A DNA stretch of 50,302 nucleotides from Myxococcales bacterium (lineage in GTDB: Bacteria; Myxococcota_A; UBA796; GCA-2862545), in assembly GCA_019634415.1 (NCBI GenBank), contig JAHQVJ010000052.1, positions 1 through 50,302 of the forward strand, read 5' to 3'. Of this stretch, positions 25,259 to 33,669 are shown piece after piece. A program made the translations under genes and the position numbers. Positions within the stretch are counted from its first letter, which is position 1, and the number at the start of each line of letters is the position of its first letter. The notes beneath the pieces were generated by a model. The model saw nothing but the letters and a program-made list of their open reading frames with translations. It made no database searches and was not told where the DNA came from.

Positions 25259-26952
25259 GGACAGGTCCCCACGCGGATCCGCTGCGGCCCCTGAGGCGGC
25301 TGGATGCAGCCCTCGGTGGCTTCGGCCGCAGCGTAGAAGATCTCGCGTAACAGGGGACCTTGCTCCAGCACCTCGGTGCCGGCGAAGGCGGGCCCCAGGT
25401 GATCGCCTCCGGCGTGCAGGAAGTCGCTGGTGATCACCTCGTAGGTGGCGTCGTCGCGCAGGGGCGCTCCATTCACCGTCACGTCGCGGCACAGCCGGTC
25501 GCGCTCCCAGTCGGCGAGCTGTCCGTCGCGATCGAGATCCGTGCCCCGATCGAGGCTCGGATCCACACCATAGGTGGCGCCGGCGATCTGCAGGATCCCG
25601 TGGGCCCCGCTGGAGCCGATGCGCAGCATGGCGCGCACCTGGGCGCCGGTCATGCGGACCCGGAGCGTGCGGTTGTCGAAGGGCATGACCGCCTGGAAGT
25701 GCTCGCGGCGCAGCGAGCCGGCGGGCAGCGGCGCACGAATGCCCCCCGAGTTCTGGATGGCGAGATCGGCGGTGGGAAAGGCGGCGAGCATGGCGTCGGC
25801 CATCCAGCTGCCGAGGGGAGAGGCCGCTGTGCGGTTGCGTTCCAGGGGATCGTCTGCGCAGGCGATCTCCTCGCACAGCGATCCCGACGCCGCCTCGAGC
25901 TCGTCGACGAGCGCGAGGGCTCGGGGGCTGGGAGCCAAGGTGCGCCCCCCCACGTCGCGCGGGGTCAGGTCGAAGGCGGTATCGGTGCAGCCCGGATCCG
26001 CGGGATCGTGCACCAGCCCCCAGACGTCGAGCACGCGGCTGCGGTCGGCGTCGACGCCGTCGGGTCCGATCACCAGGTCCACCTGGGTCAGCGCGTGGCC
26101 CTTGGCGCGACTCTCGAGCAGGAAGGTGTCGCCCACTCGGTGGGCGAGCAGCGTGTGGGCGTGGCCCAGCACCATCACGTCGAAGGTGCCGACGGGAAGC
26201 TCGGTCAGCAGCCGTCCGATCTCGCCATCCGGAGTGCAGGGCTCCCCTGGCTCCAGGTAGTCCTTCGGCTCGCAGCTCCCGGTGAGGTGCGCCACGAGGA
26301 CCGTGGCGTCGAGGTCGGCCGCCTGCAGCTCGGGCAGCAGCTCACGCACCGCCTGCACCGGATCGCCGAAGGTCAGGCCCTCCACGTGGGTGGGCACCGT
26401 GGTCTGTGGCGTGTCCATGGTGGACAGCCCCACCACGCCGATGCGCAGTCCAGCGCGCTCCAGCACCGTCCAGGGCTGTACGCCCTCGGGTTGCCAGCGC
26501 GCGCCGTCCTCGCTGATGTTCGCAGCCAGGAAGGGGTAGTCCGCAGCAGCGGCAGCGGTCTCCAGCGCGCCGCGCAGCGGGTGTGCTCCCTCGCTGCCGC
26601 CGTAGTCGAACTCGTGGTTGCCCACGGCGGCGGCGTCGAGTCCCAGAAGCTCCATGGCGCGCACGCTGCCCATGCCCTGGCTGGCGTTGACGGGCCAGGC
26701 GCCCTGGAACTGATCGCCGCCGTCCAGCAGGATCAGGTCCGGCTCGTCGGCGCGGAGCGCGTCGACTGCTGCCACCAGCCAGGGCAGGCCACCGATGGCC
26801 CGTCCGTCCGGGGTGGCTTGCTCGTACAGCGCGCCGTGGAAGTCGTTGAGGGCCGCGATGCGCACGGTGGCGCTGGGGGATGGAGTGGCCGCAGCAGGGG
26901 GGCGCGGCTTGCATGCCATCCACATCGGCCAGAGCAGCGTCGTGAGCGTCAT
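25255..26952 (-). CDS. 5'-nucleotidase/UshA-family metallophosphoesterase, exported
   Basis: The 565-residue protein has an N-terminal calcineurin-like phosphoesterase domain with the dimetal ligands in order: LNDFHGAL (Asp37, His39), DGGDQ (Asp80), GNHEFDYG (Asn112, His113), VAHLTG and LGHAHT. The C-terminal 5_nucleotid_C domain carries NSGGIRAPLPAG and the substrate-binding MPFDNRTL. Members remove phosphate from nucleotides or nucleotide sugars in the periplasm. The N terminus is hydrophobic with a Cys at 14 in WMAC, a poor lipobox, so lipid attachment is doubtful. ATG 26952 shares one base with the stop of rdgB (TGATG), and its end overlaps the amidase start. The pairing with rdgB suggests a loose nucleotide-handling theme. 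Confidence 0.9.
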   Translation of the reverse strand: MTLTTLLWPMWMACKPRPPAAATPSPSATVRIAALNDFHGALYEQATPDGRAIGGLPWLVAAVDALRADEPDLILLDGGDQFQGAWPVNASQGMGSVRAMELLGLDAAAVGNHEFDYGGSEGAHPLRGALETAAAAADYPFLAANISEDGARWQPEGVQPWTVLERAGLRIGVVGLSTMDTPQTTVPTHVEGLTFGDPVQAVRELLPELQAADLDATVLVAHLTGSCEPKDYLEPGEPCTPDGEIGRLLTELPVGTFDVMVLGHAHTLLAHRVGDTFLLESRAKGHALTQVDLVIGPDGVDADRSRVLDVWGLVHDPADPGCTDTAFDLTPRDVGGRTLAPSPRALALVDELEAASGSLCEEIACADDPLERNRTAASPLGSWMADAMLAAFPTADLAIQNSGGIRAPLPAGSLRREHFQAVMPFDNRTLRVRMTGAQVRAMLRIGSSGAHGILQIAGATYGVDPSLDRGTDLDRDGQLADWERDRLCRDVTVNGAPLRDDATYEVITSDFLHAGGDHLGPAFAGTEVLEQGPLLREIFYAAAEATEGCIQPPQGPQRIRVGTCP

Positions 26953-27533
26953 CAGAGGAGGCCCTCCAGGAGATCGGGGAGCTTGCGGAAGGCCCGCCCG
27001 CGGTGGCTGATGGCGTTCTTGTCGTCCATGGACAGCTCCGCCAAGGACCGGCCCGGAGTCTCGTCTGCCAGGAACAGCGGGTCGTAGCCGAAGCCCCCAT
27101 CACCCTGCAGGGCGTGGGCGATCCGCCCCTCGCAGCGGCCCTCGGCGGTGCGCTCCACGCCGGCGCCCACCACCGCGATCACGCAGCGAAAGCGGGCCAC
27201 GCGGTCCTCGATGCCTGCCAGCTCCGAGAGCAGGAGCTGGTTGTTGGGTCCGGGCAGCGCCTCGGGGGAGTAGCGCTTGCTGTGCACGCCGGGCCGGCCG
27301 CCCAGGGCGTCCACCTCGAGCCCCGAGTCGTCGGCGACACAGAGCTGACCGGTGCGCTCGTAGACCCAGCGAGCCTTCTGCAGCGCGTTGCCCTCGAAGG
27401 TGTCGCTGGTCTCCGGCGGATCCTCGGTGAAGCCCGTGTCGGCCAGGGTGACGAGCTGTACGTCGGTGTGAGCGAGGATCTGCAGGACCTCCTCCACCTT
27501 GTGGCGATTGTGGGTGGCGAACAGGAGCTTCAC
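26952..27533 (-). CDS. rdgB: RdgB/HAM1 non-canonical purine NTP pyrophosphatase
   Basis: The 193-residue cytoplasmic enzyme hydrolyses XTP, dITP and ITP to the monophosphate and pyrophosphate, keeping deaminated purines out of nucleic acids. All family motifs are seen: FATHNRHKVEE near the start, the metal-binding ADDSGLEVDALGGRPGV, SKRY, GFGYDPLF and KNAISHRGRA near the end. Length matches the family. It lies between a response regulator gene (30 bases upstream) and the nucleotidase gene, with which it shares a TGATG junction. Confidence 0.95.
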   Translation of the reverse strand: MKLLFATHNRHKVEEVLQILAHTDVQLVTLADTGFTEDPPETSDTFEGNALQKARWVYERTGQLCVADDSGLEVDALGGRPGVHSKRYSPEALPGPNNQLLLSELAGIEDRVARFRCVIAVVGAGVERTAEGRCEGRIAHALQGDGGFGYDPLFLADETPGRSLAELSMDDKNAISHRGRAFRKLPDLLEGLL

Positions 27534-27563
27534 GCGGTCTCCCCGCTTTGGTGCGCCGCTGGA

Positions 27564-28235
27564 TCACCCGCCGCGGGGCAGCTGGCAAGGCGGACTTGGA
27601 GGCGCCAATCCGTGCTCGTAGGCGTAGATCACGGCGTGCACGCGATCCCTCAGGGAGAGCTTGCCGAGGATGCGGTTCACGTGGGTCTTGACGGTGCTCG
27701 TGGAGACGAACAGGCGTGCGGCGATCTCGGGGTTGGTGAGTCCTCCCCCGATGAGCCCCAGCACCTCCGTCTCCCGTGGGGTGAGGCGCTGGGAGTGCGG
27801 TGCGTGGTGGGCAGCTCGGAACCGCTCGAGCAGTCGGCGGGTGGCCCGGGGGGCAATCAGGGCATCGCCACGGGCCAAGCTCCGGATCGCCGAGCGAAAG
27901 TCCTCGGGGGAGGCGTCCTTGAGCAGGTATCCGCTCGCTCCGGCGCGGATGGCCGCCATCACCTGGGTGTCGAGGTCGAAGGTGGTGAGCACGAGCACAC
28001 GGCTGTCGGCCAGCTCCGGATCCTCGGCGATGGACCGCGTGGCTGCGATGCCGTCCATCCTGGGCATGCGCACGTCCATCACCACCACGTCGGGGCGCAG
28101 AGCGCGCGTTCGAGCCAGGCCTTCGACGCCGTCGCCTGCTGTGCCCACGACCTCGAGATCGGGGGCCCTGCCCACGATGCTGACGAGACCTTCGCGAACG
28201 AGGGCCTGGTCGTCCACGAGGAGCACCCGGATCAC
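27564..28235 (-). CDS. NarL/LuxR-family response regulator
   Basis: The 223-residue protein has a receiver domain with DDQ at 8-10, phospho-acceptor Asp54 (VVMDVRMP), Thr84 and Lys106, then a LuxR-type helix-turn-helix (about 150-210) with LTPRETEVLGLIGGGLTNPEIA and STVKTHVNRI. It should be phosphorylated by the kinase encoded immediately upstream and bind DNA as a dimer. GTG 28235 overlaps the kinase stop (GTGA), which fixes the start; longer in-frame extensions fall inside the kinase gene. A likely binding region is the dyad array at 29368-29431, between the kinase gene and the divergent hydrolase gene. Confidence 0.93.
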   Translation of the reverse strand: MIRVLLVDDQALVREGLVSIVGRAPDLEVVGTAGDGVEGLARTRALRPDVVVMDVRMPRMDGIAATRSIAEDPELADSRVLVLTTFDLDTQVMAAIRAGASGYLLKDASPEDFRSAIRSLARGDALIAPRATRRLLERFRAAHHAPHSQRLTPRETEVLGLIGGGLTNPEIAARLFVSTSTVKTHVNRILGKLSLRDRVHAVIYAYEHGLAPPSPPCQLPRGG

Positions 28236-29326
28236 GTCGGGCTCCGCGTGCACACGATGGCGCGGAGCTGCAGGCCACCCTGGTTCGAGCGCACCGTCAT
28301 GCTCCCTCCGAGCGCCTCGATGCGCTCGCGCATGCCGCACAGGCCGTGCCCCGCCACGATCTCACCGCCGCATCCGTCGTCGTCGACGGTCACCACCAGG
28401 CTGCCGTCGGCGTGGTCGACGCGCACGCGCACGCGAGTGGCGCCGGCATGGCGCAGGGTGTTGGCCGTGGCCTCCTGCACCAGCCGGTGGATGGCGGCTC
28501 GAACGGGTGGGGAAGCCTCGTCGAAGGTGTCGTCGATGTGGGCGTCGACCCGGAGCCCGAGCGCCTCGGTGCGGTGCAGCACGGCGTGTAGATCCTGAGT
28601 GGTGGCCGGGGGCTGCTCCGCCTCGCGCAGGGCGCGAACGAGCCCGCGGATCTCGCGCATGGCGTCTCCGCTGACGTCGACGATGGCTTGCAGGGAGCGC
28701 CGAGCACTCTCGGGATCGTTCGTGGCGATCTCCACCGCCGAGGCCGCCTGGATTCGAATGGCGCCCAGCCCATGGGCCACGATGTCGTGGACGTCCCGAG
28801 CGATGGCCGCCCGCTCGTGCTGGGCCTGCAGGGCGTGCTGCAGCGTGGCCTGGTGCAGCATGGCTCGTGCGAGCTGCTGCTCGTGTAGCCGGGCCTGCAC
28901 GCCCACCGACCACAGCAGGGTGCCCACGAGGCCGAACAGCACGATGTCGAGCAGCTCGGCGTCGGGGCTGTAGGTTCCGAGGAAGCAGACCAGCAGCGGT
29001 GCAGCCAGGGCCACGCCCGAGCGCGGCAGGTCCCACTGGCGGCCCACGGCATGGACGGCGACGAAGAGCATGCCGAAGGTGTCGAGCTCGTAGTCGAGCA
29101 TGGCCAGGCCCAAGAAGCCGAGGGTGCAGCCCACGAGGACGGCGAGGGGCTGCCGATCTCGCGCGAGGAGGGCTGCGGTCATGGCGAGGAGCACGAGCAC
29201 CGCGGTGTGGTCGAAGGGGCGCGGCCCCGGTGGGCCGAACAGCCCGGACGCGAAGGCGAGGGCCGAGGCGGTCAGTGCCACGAGCACGCTGAATCGCGAG
29301 GGTGGAGAGGAGGGCTGTGTCGTCAC
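28232..29326 (-). CDS. NarL-type sensor histidine kinase (HisKA_3)
   Basis: The 364-residue protein has five to six membrane helices in the first 145 residues with almost no outer loops, suggesting it senses something in or at the membrane. The HisKA_3 dimerisation helix follows with phospho-acceptor His180 in ERAAIARDVHDIVAH. The ATPase domain has the N box VQEATANTLRHA and the glycine box DDDGCGG ... GHGLCGMRERI. The layout is like that of DesK/LiaS kinases. GTG 29326 is preceded by GAGG. Its partner regulator overlaps it by four bases. Confidence 0.92.
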   Translation of the reverse strand: MTTQPSSPPSRFSVLVALTASALAFASGLFGPPGPRPFDHTAVLVLLAMTAALLARDRQPLAVLVGCTLGFLGLAMLDYELDTFGMLFVAVHAVGRQWDLPRSGVALAAPLLVCFLGTYSPDAELLDIVLFGLVGTLLWSVGVQARLHEQQLARAMLHQATLQHALQAQHERAAIARDVHDIVAHGLGAIRIQAASAVEIATNDPESARRSLQAIVDVSGDAMREIRGLVRALREAEQPPATTQDLHAVLHRTEALGLRVDAHIDDTFDEASPPVRAAIHRLVQEATANTLRHAGATRVRVRVDHADGSLVVTVDDDGCGGEIVAGHGLCGMRERIEALGGSMTVRSNQGGLQLRAIVCTRSPT

Positions 29327-29367
29327 GGGACCTCATCGCCAGCCTACTCGGGCCTTGCTCGGAGCGC

Positions 29368-29431
29368 GTCCACCCTGGGGTGGACGAGGCTCCACCTACG
29401 GTCGTCGGTGGATTCCGTCCGTCGGCCGACG
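29368..29431. promoter_or_regulatory. Cluster of three dyads in the two-component/hydrolase divergent gap
   Basis: Three inverted repeats follow one another: GTCCACCC-TG-GGGTGGAC (29368-29385, eight-base arms), TCCACC-N10-GGTGGA (29391-29412), which repeats the same half-site, and the perfect palindrome CGTCGGCCGACG (29420-29431). They lie between the starts of the histidine kinase gene and the hydrolase gene, where an autoregulating NarL-type regulator would be expected to bind. Confidence 0.5.
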
Positions 29432-29479
29432 CGGGGAGGGGCGAGCGAGGGCGAGAGTCGGGGCAGTACTGGAGGAGAT

Positions 29480-30856
29480 GTGCTGTTCGTCACGTTCCTA
29501 CTCGCCTGCGCGCCGGGTCGCCCGGAGCCGGACCTGCCGAGGATCGAGTGCCCCTTCGAGGAGCCGGCAGACACCGTCTGCCACGAGCTTCAGACCCCCA
29601 CCGGACCGGTGGTCGTCTCCCTCGTCCCTGCGGAGGGGCGAGTGCGCCGAGATCCGCTCGTGCTGCAGAACGGAGGCCCTGGAACATCGCCCTGGGACGA
29701 CCTCGGGGAGGTCTTCTCGGGCCCCCTGCGGCCGCTGTTCGGCGCCGACCGTGACCTGGTGCTCGTGGAGACCCGCGGCTCTCGCTACGGCGAGGAGCCG
29801 ATGGTCTGTCCAGCCTACACCGAGGCGCTGGCGGGCGAGGCCTCCGACGATGCCGTCGTATCGGCGTTGTTCGCCTGCTTCGATGCGTGGCATGCCGATG
29901 GGTTCGACTTCTCGGCGTTGGCGGGTGCGCGTCTGGCGGACGACATCGCCGCGGGAGTTGCTGGTCTCGGCTACGACACGTTCGACTACTATGGAGTGTC
30001 CTTCGGCACGATCATCGGTCAGCACCTCCTGCGTGACCATGGCGCGCATCTCGGCGCGCTGGCTCTCGATGGCGCAGTGCCCCTCGGCACGAACTACGTG
30101 GACGAGCTGCCTCGCAACGCCGATGCCGCGCTCGTACGCCTCGATGTGGCGTGTGGGGCAGACCAGGCCTGCACCGACGCCTACGGCGATCTGGGCCAGC
30201 TACTGGAGCGCCGGCTCGGAGAGGTCGATGCGGAGCCCATCGTGGCCGTGGTGGAGGGGACGGACGAGGAGGTCGTCATCGACGGGGACGGGCTGGCGGA
30301 GCTCGTGGTGCAGCTGCTGTACTTCGGATCTGGCGCCGAGTACGTGCCGGCGCTGCTGGAGGTGACCGGGCCTCGCGCGGCGCAGGCCTTCGGCTCAGTG
30401 CTGTCGCAGATCGGGGGCTCCGATCCCTGGTCCGAGGAGACCGTGGTGGGACTGAACCTCGCCGCCACGTGCGCGGAGACGAGCGGTCTGGTGGTGGTGG
30501 ACTCGGACGTGTCGGACTTCGGTGAGCGTGCGGGGCTCGGGCTTCCGGTGTCTGAGCTGTGCCGCGAGCTGGGGCTGCCGGCGTCGACGGAGAAAGAGCG
30601 GGAGCCGGTCCAGGCCGCCCATCCGGTGCTCGTCACCAGCGGCGAGCACGATCCCGTCACCCCTCCTCGCTACGGCGTGGCCCTCGCCGAGCAGCTGGGC
30701 GCCTTCGAGATCACGGTCGCAGGGACGGGGCACGGCGTGCTGTTGTCGGACTGCGGGCTCGAGACCCTGGTCGCGTTCTTCGACGACCCACAGGGTGCAG
30801 CTGGACTGGGAGGCTGCCGAGACGACGATCCCATCGAGATCCATCCGCCGTTCTGA
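29480..30856 (+). CDS. Exported alpha/beta hydrolase, TAP/prolyl-aminopeptidase-like
   Basis: The 458-residue protein has an alpha/beta hydrolase fold of the tripeptidyl/proline aminopeptidase type: oxyanion segment NGGPGTSPW, nucleophile elbow YGVSFG (Ser174), a helical cap with extra cysteines, a late TSGEHDPVTPP supplying the Asp, and GTGHGVL supplying the His. It probably removes N-terminal residues from peptides outside the cell or in the periplasm. The start GTG 29480 follows GGAGGA and gives a very short hydrophobic leader with an LLAC lipobox (Cys10) but no basic residue, so lipoprotein export is plausible but not certain. The dyad cluster upstream may place it under the adjacent two-component system. 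Confidence 0.82.
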   Translation: MLFVTFLLACAPGRPEPDLPRIECPFEEPADTVCHELQTPTGPVVVSLVPAEGRVRRDPLVLQNGGPGTSPWDDLGEVFSGPLRPLFGADRDLVLVETRGSRYGEEPMVCPAYTEALAGEASDDAVVSALFACFDAWHADGFDFSALAGARLADDIAAGVAGLGYDTFDYYGVSFGTIIGQHLLRDHGAHLGALALDGAVPLGTNYVDELPRNADAALVRLDVACGADQACTDAYGDLGQLLERRLGEVDAEPIVAVVEGTDEEVVIDGDGLAELVVQLLYFGSGAEYVPALLEVTGPRAAQAFGSVLSQIGGSDPWSEETVVGLNLAATCAETSGLVVVDSDVSDFGERAGLGLPVSELCRELGLPASTEKEREPVQAAHPVLVTSGEHDPVTPPRYGVALAEQLGAFEITVAGTGHGVLLSDCGLETLVAFFDDPQGAAGLGGCRDDDPIEIHPPF

Positions 30857-30898
30857 GTGCTACGCGACGCCGACCCCGACGCGGGGTAGGTTCGGGGC

Positions 30899-31402
30899 AT
30901 GAAGGTCGAACTGGACGAGCTGGTCACCCAGCTCGACGAGCTGCTGGGCGAGCCCATTCTCACCGAAGACGATGCGCTCGAGGTGGCGATCGTGGCAGGC
31001 CTCGCTGCGCGGCTCGGGGCGTCGGACTCGCAGCTCGAGGACGCCGTGGACTGGCGCGACGGCATGGGCGAGGACTTGGTGGAGTCCATGTGGGAGCAGG
31101 TGGATCTCGATCCCCTGATCGCCGCGGTGGACGCCTGCACCACGTCGGGCGCCGACGAGCTGGCGGTGGAGAAGGCGCTCTACGACGTGGACGACGTGAT
31201 CGCCGCGGCCGTGTGGTGCGGAGAGGCGAACCGGGTGCGCGCCTCTGCGCGGGAGCTGGCCTCCATCGTGCGCATGGTGCCCGAGACCTTCGCCTCCGAG
31301 GCGGCCTTCGCGGCGAAGGTGGCCGTGCTGCCCGGGGTGGCGGACCACATCGGACTGTACGACTACTGGCTCGCCCTGGCGGACACGGCGGCCGCGTCGT
31401 AG
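30899..31402 (+). CDS. Acidic helical protein of unknown function
   Basis: This 167-residue soluble protein is rich in Glu, Asp, Ala and Leu and appears all-helical. It has no signal peptide, membrane segment or known motif. A segment around residues 90-125 (two short helices joined by DVDDVIAAAVWCGEANRVR) resembles a helical repeat, but I cannot assign a family. ATG 30899 has only a weak purine tract upstream. It lies 42 bases after the hydrolase gene on the same strand and directly before the imuA control region. Confidence 0.65.
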   Translation: MKVELDELVTQLDELLGEPILTEDDALEVAIVAGLAARLGASDSQLEDAVDWRDGMGEDLVESMWEQVDLDPLIAAVDACTTSGADELAVEKALYDVDDVIAAAVWCGEANRVRASARELASIVRMVPETFASEAAFAAKVAVLPGVADHIGLYDYWLALADTAAAS

Positions 31403-31431
31403 TTGCCTCTCGCCATCACATGAACTAGTGT
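31403..31431 (+). promoter_or_regulatory. Promoter candidate for imuA-imuB
   Basis: TTGCCT (31403-31408, four of six -35 bases) and TAGTGT (31426-31431) are 17 bases apart. The -10 is embedded in the LexA box. The predicted start of transcription, about seven bases on, falls at the GTG start codon of imuA (31438), which would make the message leaderless. Confidence 0.35.
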
Positions 31432-31434
31432 TCA
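31421..31434. promoter_or_regulatory. LexA (SOS) box upstream of imuA
   Basis: TGAAC-TAGT-GTTCA has five-base inverted arms around four bases, the GAAC-N4-GTTC form of SOS box known from Gram-positive bacteria; its right half GTTCAG also fits the motif described for Myxococcus LexA as I recall it. It lies immediately before the start of imuA, an SOS gene in bacteria that carry it, which strongly supports the assignment. Confidence 0.72.
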
Positions 31435-31437
31435 GTG

Positions 31438-32046
31438 GTGAGTGGGGCGACACCAACCGCAGATCTCGATGCGCTGCGCGCCAAGATCCGCGCCATCGAG
31501 GGCGGGCCGCGCGTGGTGCGCCGGCGTGTGCCCACCGGCGTCGAGGCCCTCGATGCGCTGGTGGAGGGGCTTCCCGTGCCCGGCATCGTGGAGATCTGCG
31601 GGCGTGAGGGCAGCGGTCGCAGCCGCCTCGCGCTCACCATCCTCGCGCGGGCCACTGCGTCGCACACCGCCGTGGCCTGGGTGGATCCGCTGAAGCGGCT
31701 GTATCCGCCCGCCGCCGCGGATCTGGGTGTGGCGCTCGAGCAGCTCCTGGTGGTGCGGCCCCCCGAAGACGGCTCCACGCCTTGGGCTTGGGCCACCGAG
31801 CAGCTGCTTCGCTCGGGGTGCTTCGGCTGGGTGGTGGTGGATCTGCCGCCGCGCAGTGGCTCTCGCCGCGCGCTGTCCCATACTTGGGCGCGGGCCGCGG
31901 AGTACGGCTGCTGCACGGTGATCGCCATCTCGGAGCGGCCCACCCGAGAGCTGCCCGCCGACGTGCGCTTGTCGGTGGGGGAGGGGCGCTTGTTCGTGGT
32001 GCGGGATCGTGGCGGGAGGGCCGGGGGAGGCGTCCCGTGGGGATGA
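31438..32046 (+). CDS. imuA: ImuA, RecA-like accessory protein of mutagenic translesion synthesis
   Basis: The 202-residue protein is RecA-like and small: after a basic stretch comes PTGVEALDALVEGLPVPGIVEI, a degenerate P-loop GREGSGRS (55-62, Arg in place of Lys) and a Walker B-like strand WVVVDLP. This matches the ImuA family, which works with ImuB and the DnaE2 polymerase in damage-induced mutagenesis. The gene immediately precedes imuB and overlaps it. A LexA box touches the start. GTG 31438 and GTG 31435 are both possible; I prefer 31438 because it coincides with the predicted transcription start. No ribosome binding site is present. Confidence 0.85.
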   Translation: MSGATPTADLDALRAKIRAIEGGPRVVRRRVPTGVEALDALVEGLPVPGIVEICGREGSGRSRLALTILARATASHTAVAWVDPLKRLYPPAAADLGVALEQLLVVRPPEDGSTPWAWATEQLLRSGCFGWVVVDLPPRSGSRRALSHTWARAAEYGCCTVIAISERPTRELPADVRLSVGEGRLFVVRDRGGRAGGGVPWG

Positions 32047-33590
32047 GGGCGCTCGCGCTGTATCTGCCTGCGTTTCGACTCGAGCGCTGCGGGTTCGATG
32101 CGGCGGAGCCTGCGGGCTTGATCGACGAGGTCAAGAACGCCATGCGGCTCGTGGCCCTCACGCCCGCGGCGTTGGCGGAGGGCCTGCGGGTGGGGATGAC
32201 GGCCACCGCTGCGCGAGCGCTGCTGCCTGGGGTCGCCCTCGAGGAGCTCGACGCCGTGGGGGAGGCCGAGGATCGGGCTGCGCTGCAGCGGGCCTTCGAT
32301 GCTGTCTGCGACGACGTCACCTTCCCCTTCGACGATGTGCTGGTGTTGCAGATCCAGCGGGTCAGCCACCTCTTCGGTGGCGAGCACGGGATCGCGGCAC
32401 GGGTGTTGGATCTGGCCACCGAGCTGGGGCATCGGGCTCGGGTGGCGGTGGCCGACGATCCCCAAGCGGCGCTGGCGCTGGCGCAGTGGGTGGCGGAGTG
32501 GTCGGAGCCCCTGGTGGCGCCTCGCGGGGAGGCTGCGGGCTTGCTCGCGCCGCTCCCGGTGGAGAGCCTGCGCTCGGAGGCGCTGGCCGATGCGCTGCGC
32601 TCGGTGGGGATCGCCACCGTGGGGCAACTCGCGGCGCTGGATCCGGCCTCGGTGGCGGGCCGCTACGGCCCCGAGGCGATGCGGCTGCAACGAGTGGCGC
32701 GAGGGCTGCGAGGCTCGCTGGCCCACCTGGTGGGGCAGCCACCGGACGGCGATCCTCGGGTGGGGGTCTCGCTGGCGAGCGCCACCACGCTGTCGGAGCT
32801 GCACTTCGTGCTGCCGGGCTTGCTGGCACAGCTGGTGGATCTGCTGGCGAGTCGAGACTTGGCGGTGGTGCGGCTGCGGGTGGTACTGGAGCTGGAATCC
32901 GTGCACGGTCGCGGGGTGCACACCGAGGTGGTGCGGGTGGGGCGTCCCACCCGCAACCAAGCCACGCTGGAGCGGCTGATCCGTCAGGCCCTGGAGCGCG
33001 TGCGTCTGTCGGCCCCTGTGGAGCGGCTGGTGCTCGACGCGGTGGAGGTGGTGCCCGAGCAGGGCTGGCAGCCGGGCTTGGCCGATCGGGCGCAGGCCAC
33101 CGAGCCGCTGCCCGATCTGCTGGCGCGGTTGGCGGATCAGCTCGGGGAGGGAGCGCTGTTCGCAGCGCGCTTGGTGGACGCCTGGCGCCCCGATGCTGCG
33201 TGGTCCGCCGTGCGGTTTCCCCCCACGCAGCGCTTCTGGTCGCCCTCTTCGGTGCACGAGCGGATGCGGTCGGAGGATCCGGTGGAGATCCAGGAGGCCT
33301 TCGAGGGAGGCGCTCCACTGCCCAGGCCCACGCTGCTCCTCGACCCGCCCGTGTCCATCGAGGTGCAGACCCGCCAGCTGCGCGATGGCTATCCCTGTCC
33401 CGAGCGCGTCTTCGTGGGCACGCGGCGCTCGGCAGCCGACGAGGTGGTGGGTCCCGAGCGCCTCACGGGATGTTGGTGGGATCCTCGGGCGGCCTTCGAG
33501 CGCACTTACTGGCAGGTCCGCGTGGAGGGTCGTCGGGCCTGGATCTTCCAGGAATCCCGCCGCTGGTTCCTGCATGGCTGGTTCGACTGA
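32037..33590 (+). CDS. imuB: ImuB, catalytically inactive Y-family polymerase homologue
   Basis: The 517-residue protein aligns with Y-family polymerases but lacks their catalytic acids: the N-terminal Asp of DxDxFFA is replaced in ALALYLPAFRLERC, and the SIDE segment reads VLVLQIQRVSHLFGGEHG. This loss is the ImuB hallmark; ImuB serves as a clamp-binding adaptor for ImuA and DnaE2. The LFGGE motif, the helix-hairpin-helix-like region around residues 185-215 and the little-finger region are present, and it ends in the typical RVEGRRAWIFQESRRWFLHGWFD sequence cut here only by the stop. GTG 32037 has GGGGGAGG six bases upstream; ATG 32043 overlaps the imuA stop (ATGA) and is nearly as good. dnaE2 does not follow, so it must lie elsewhere if present. 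Confidence 0.88.
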   Translation: MGMRALALYLPAFRLERCGFDAAEPAGLIDEVKNAMRLVALTPAALAEGLRVGMTATAARALLPGVALEELDAVGEAEDRAALQRAFDAVCDDVTFPFDDVLVLQIQRVSHLFGGEHGIAARVLDLATELGHRARVAVADDPQAALALAQWVAEWSEPLVAPRGEAAGLLAPLPVESLRSEALADALRSVGIATVGQLAALDPASVAGRYGPEAMRLQRVARGLRGSLAHLVGQPPDGDPRVGVSLASATTLSELHFVLPGLLAQLVDLLASRDLAVVRLRVVLELESVHGRGVHTEVVRVGRPTRNQATLERLIRQALERVRLSAPVERLVLDAVEVVPEQGWQPGLADRAQATEPLPDLLARLADQLGEGALFAARLVDAWRPDAAWSAVRFPPTQRFWSPSSVHERMRSEDPVEIQEAFEGGAPLPRPTLLLDPPVSIEVQTRQLRDGYPCPERVFVGTRRSAADEVVGPERLTGCWWDPRAAFERTYWQVRVEGRRAWIFQESRRWFLHGWFD

Positions 33591-33669
33591 GGGGGGGCGA
33601 GTCGTCAGTGAACGTCACCTGACCTTTCCATTCGGGCGGAGCGTGCATACAAGACGCCGAGAGGAATCC

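Noticed and set aside
29051..29479. N-terminal extension of the TAP-like hydrolase
   Set aside because: The frame stays open upstream into the divergent kinase gene, but only GTG 29480 has a ribosome binding site and gives a hydrophobic leader.
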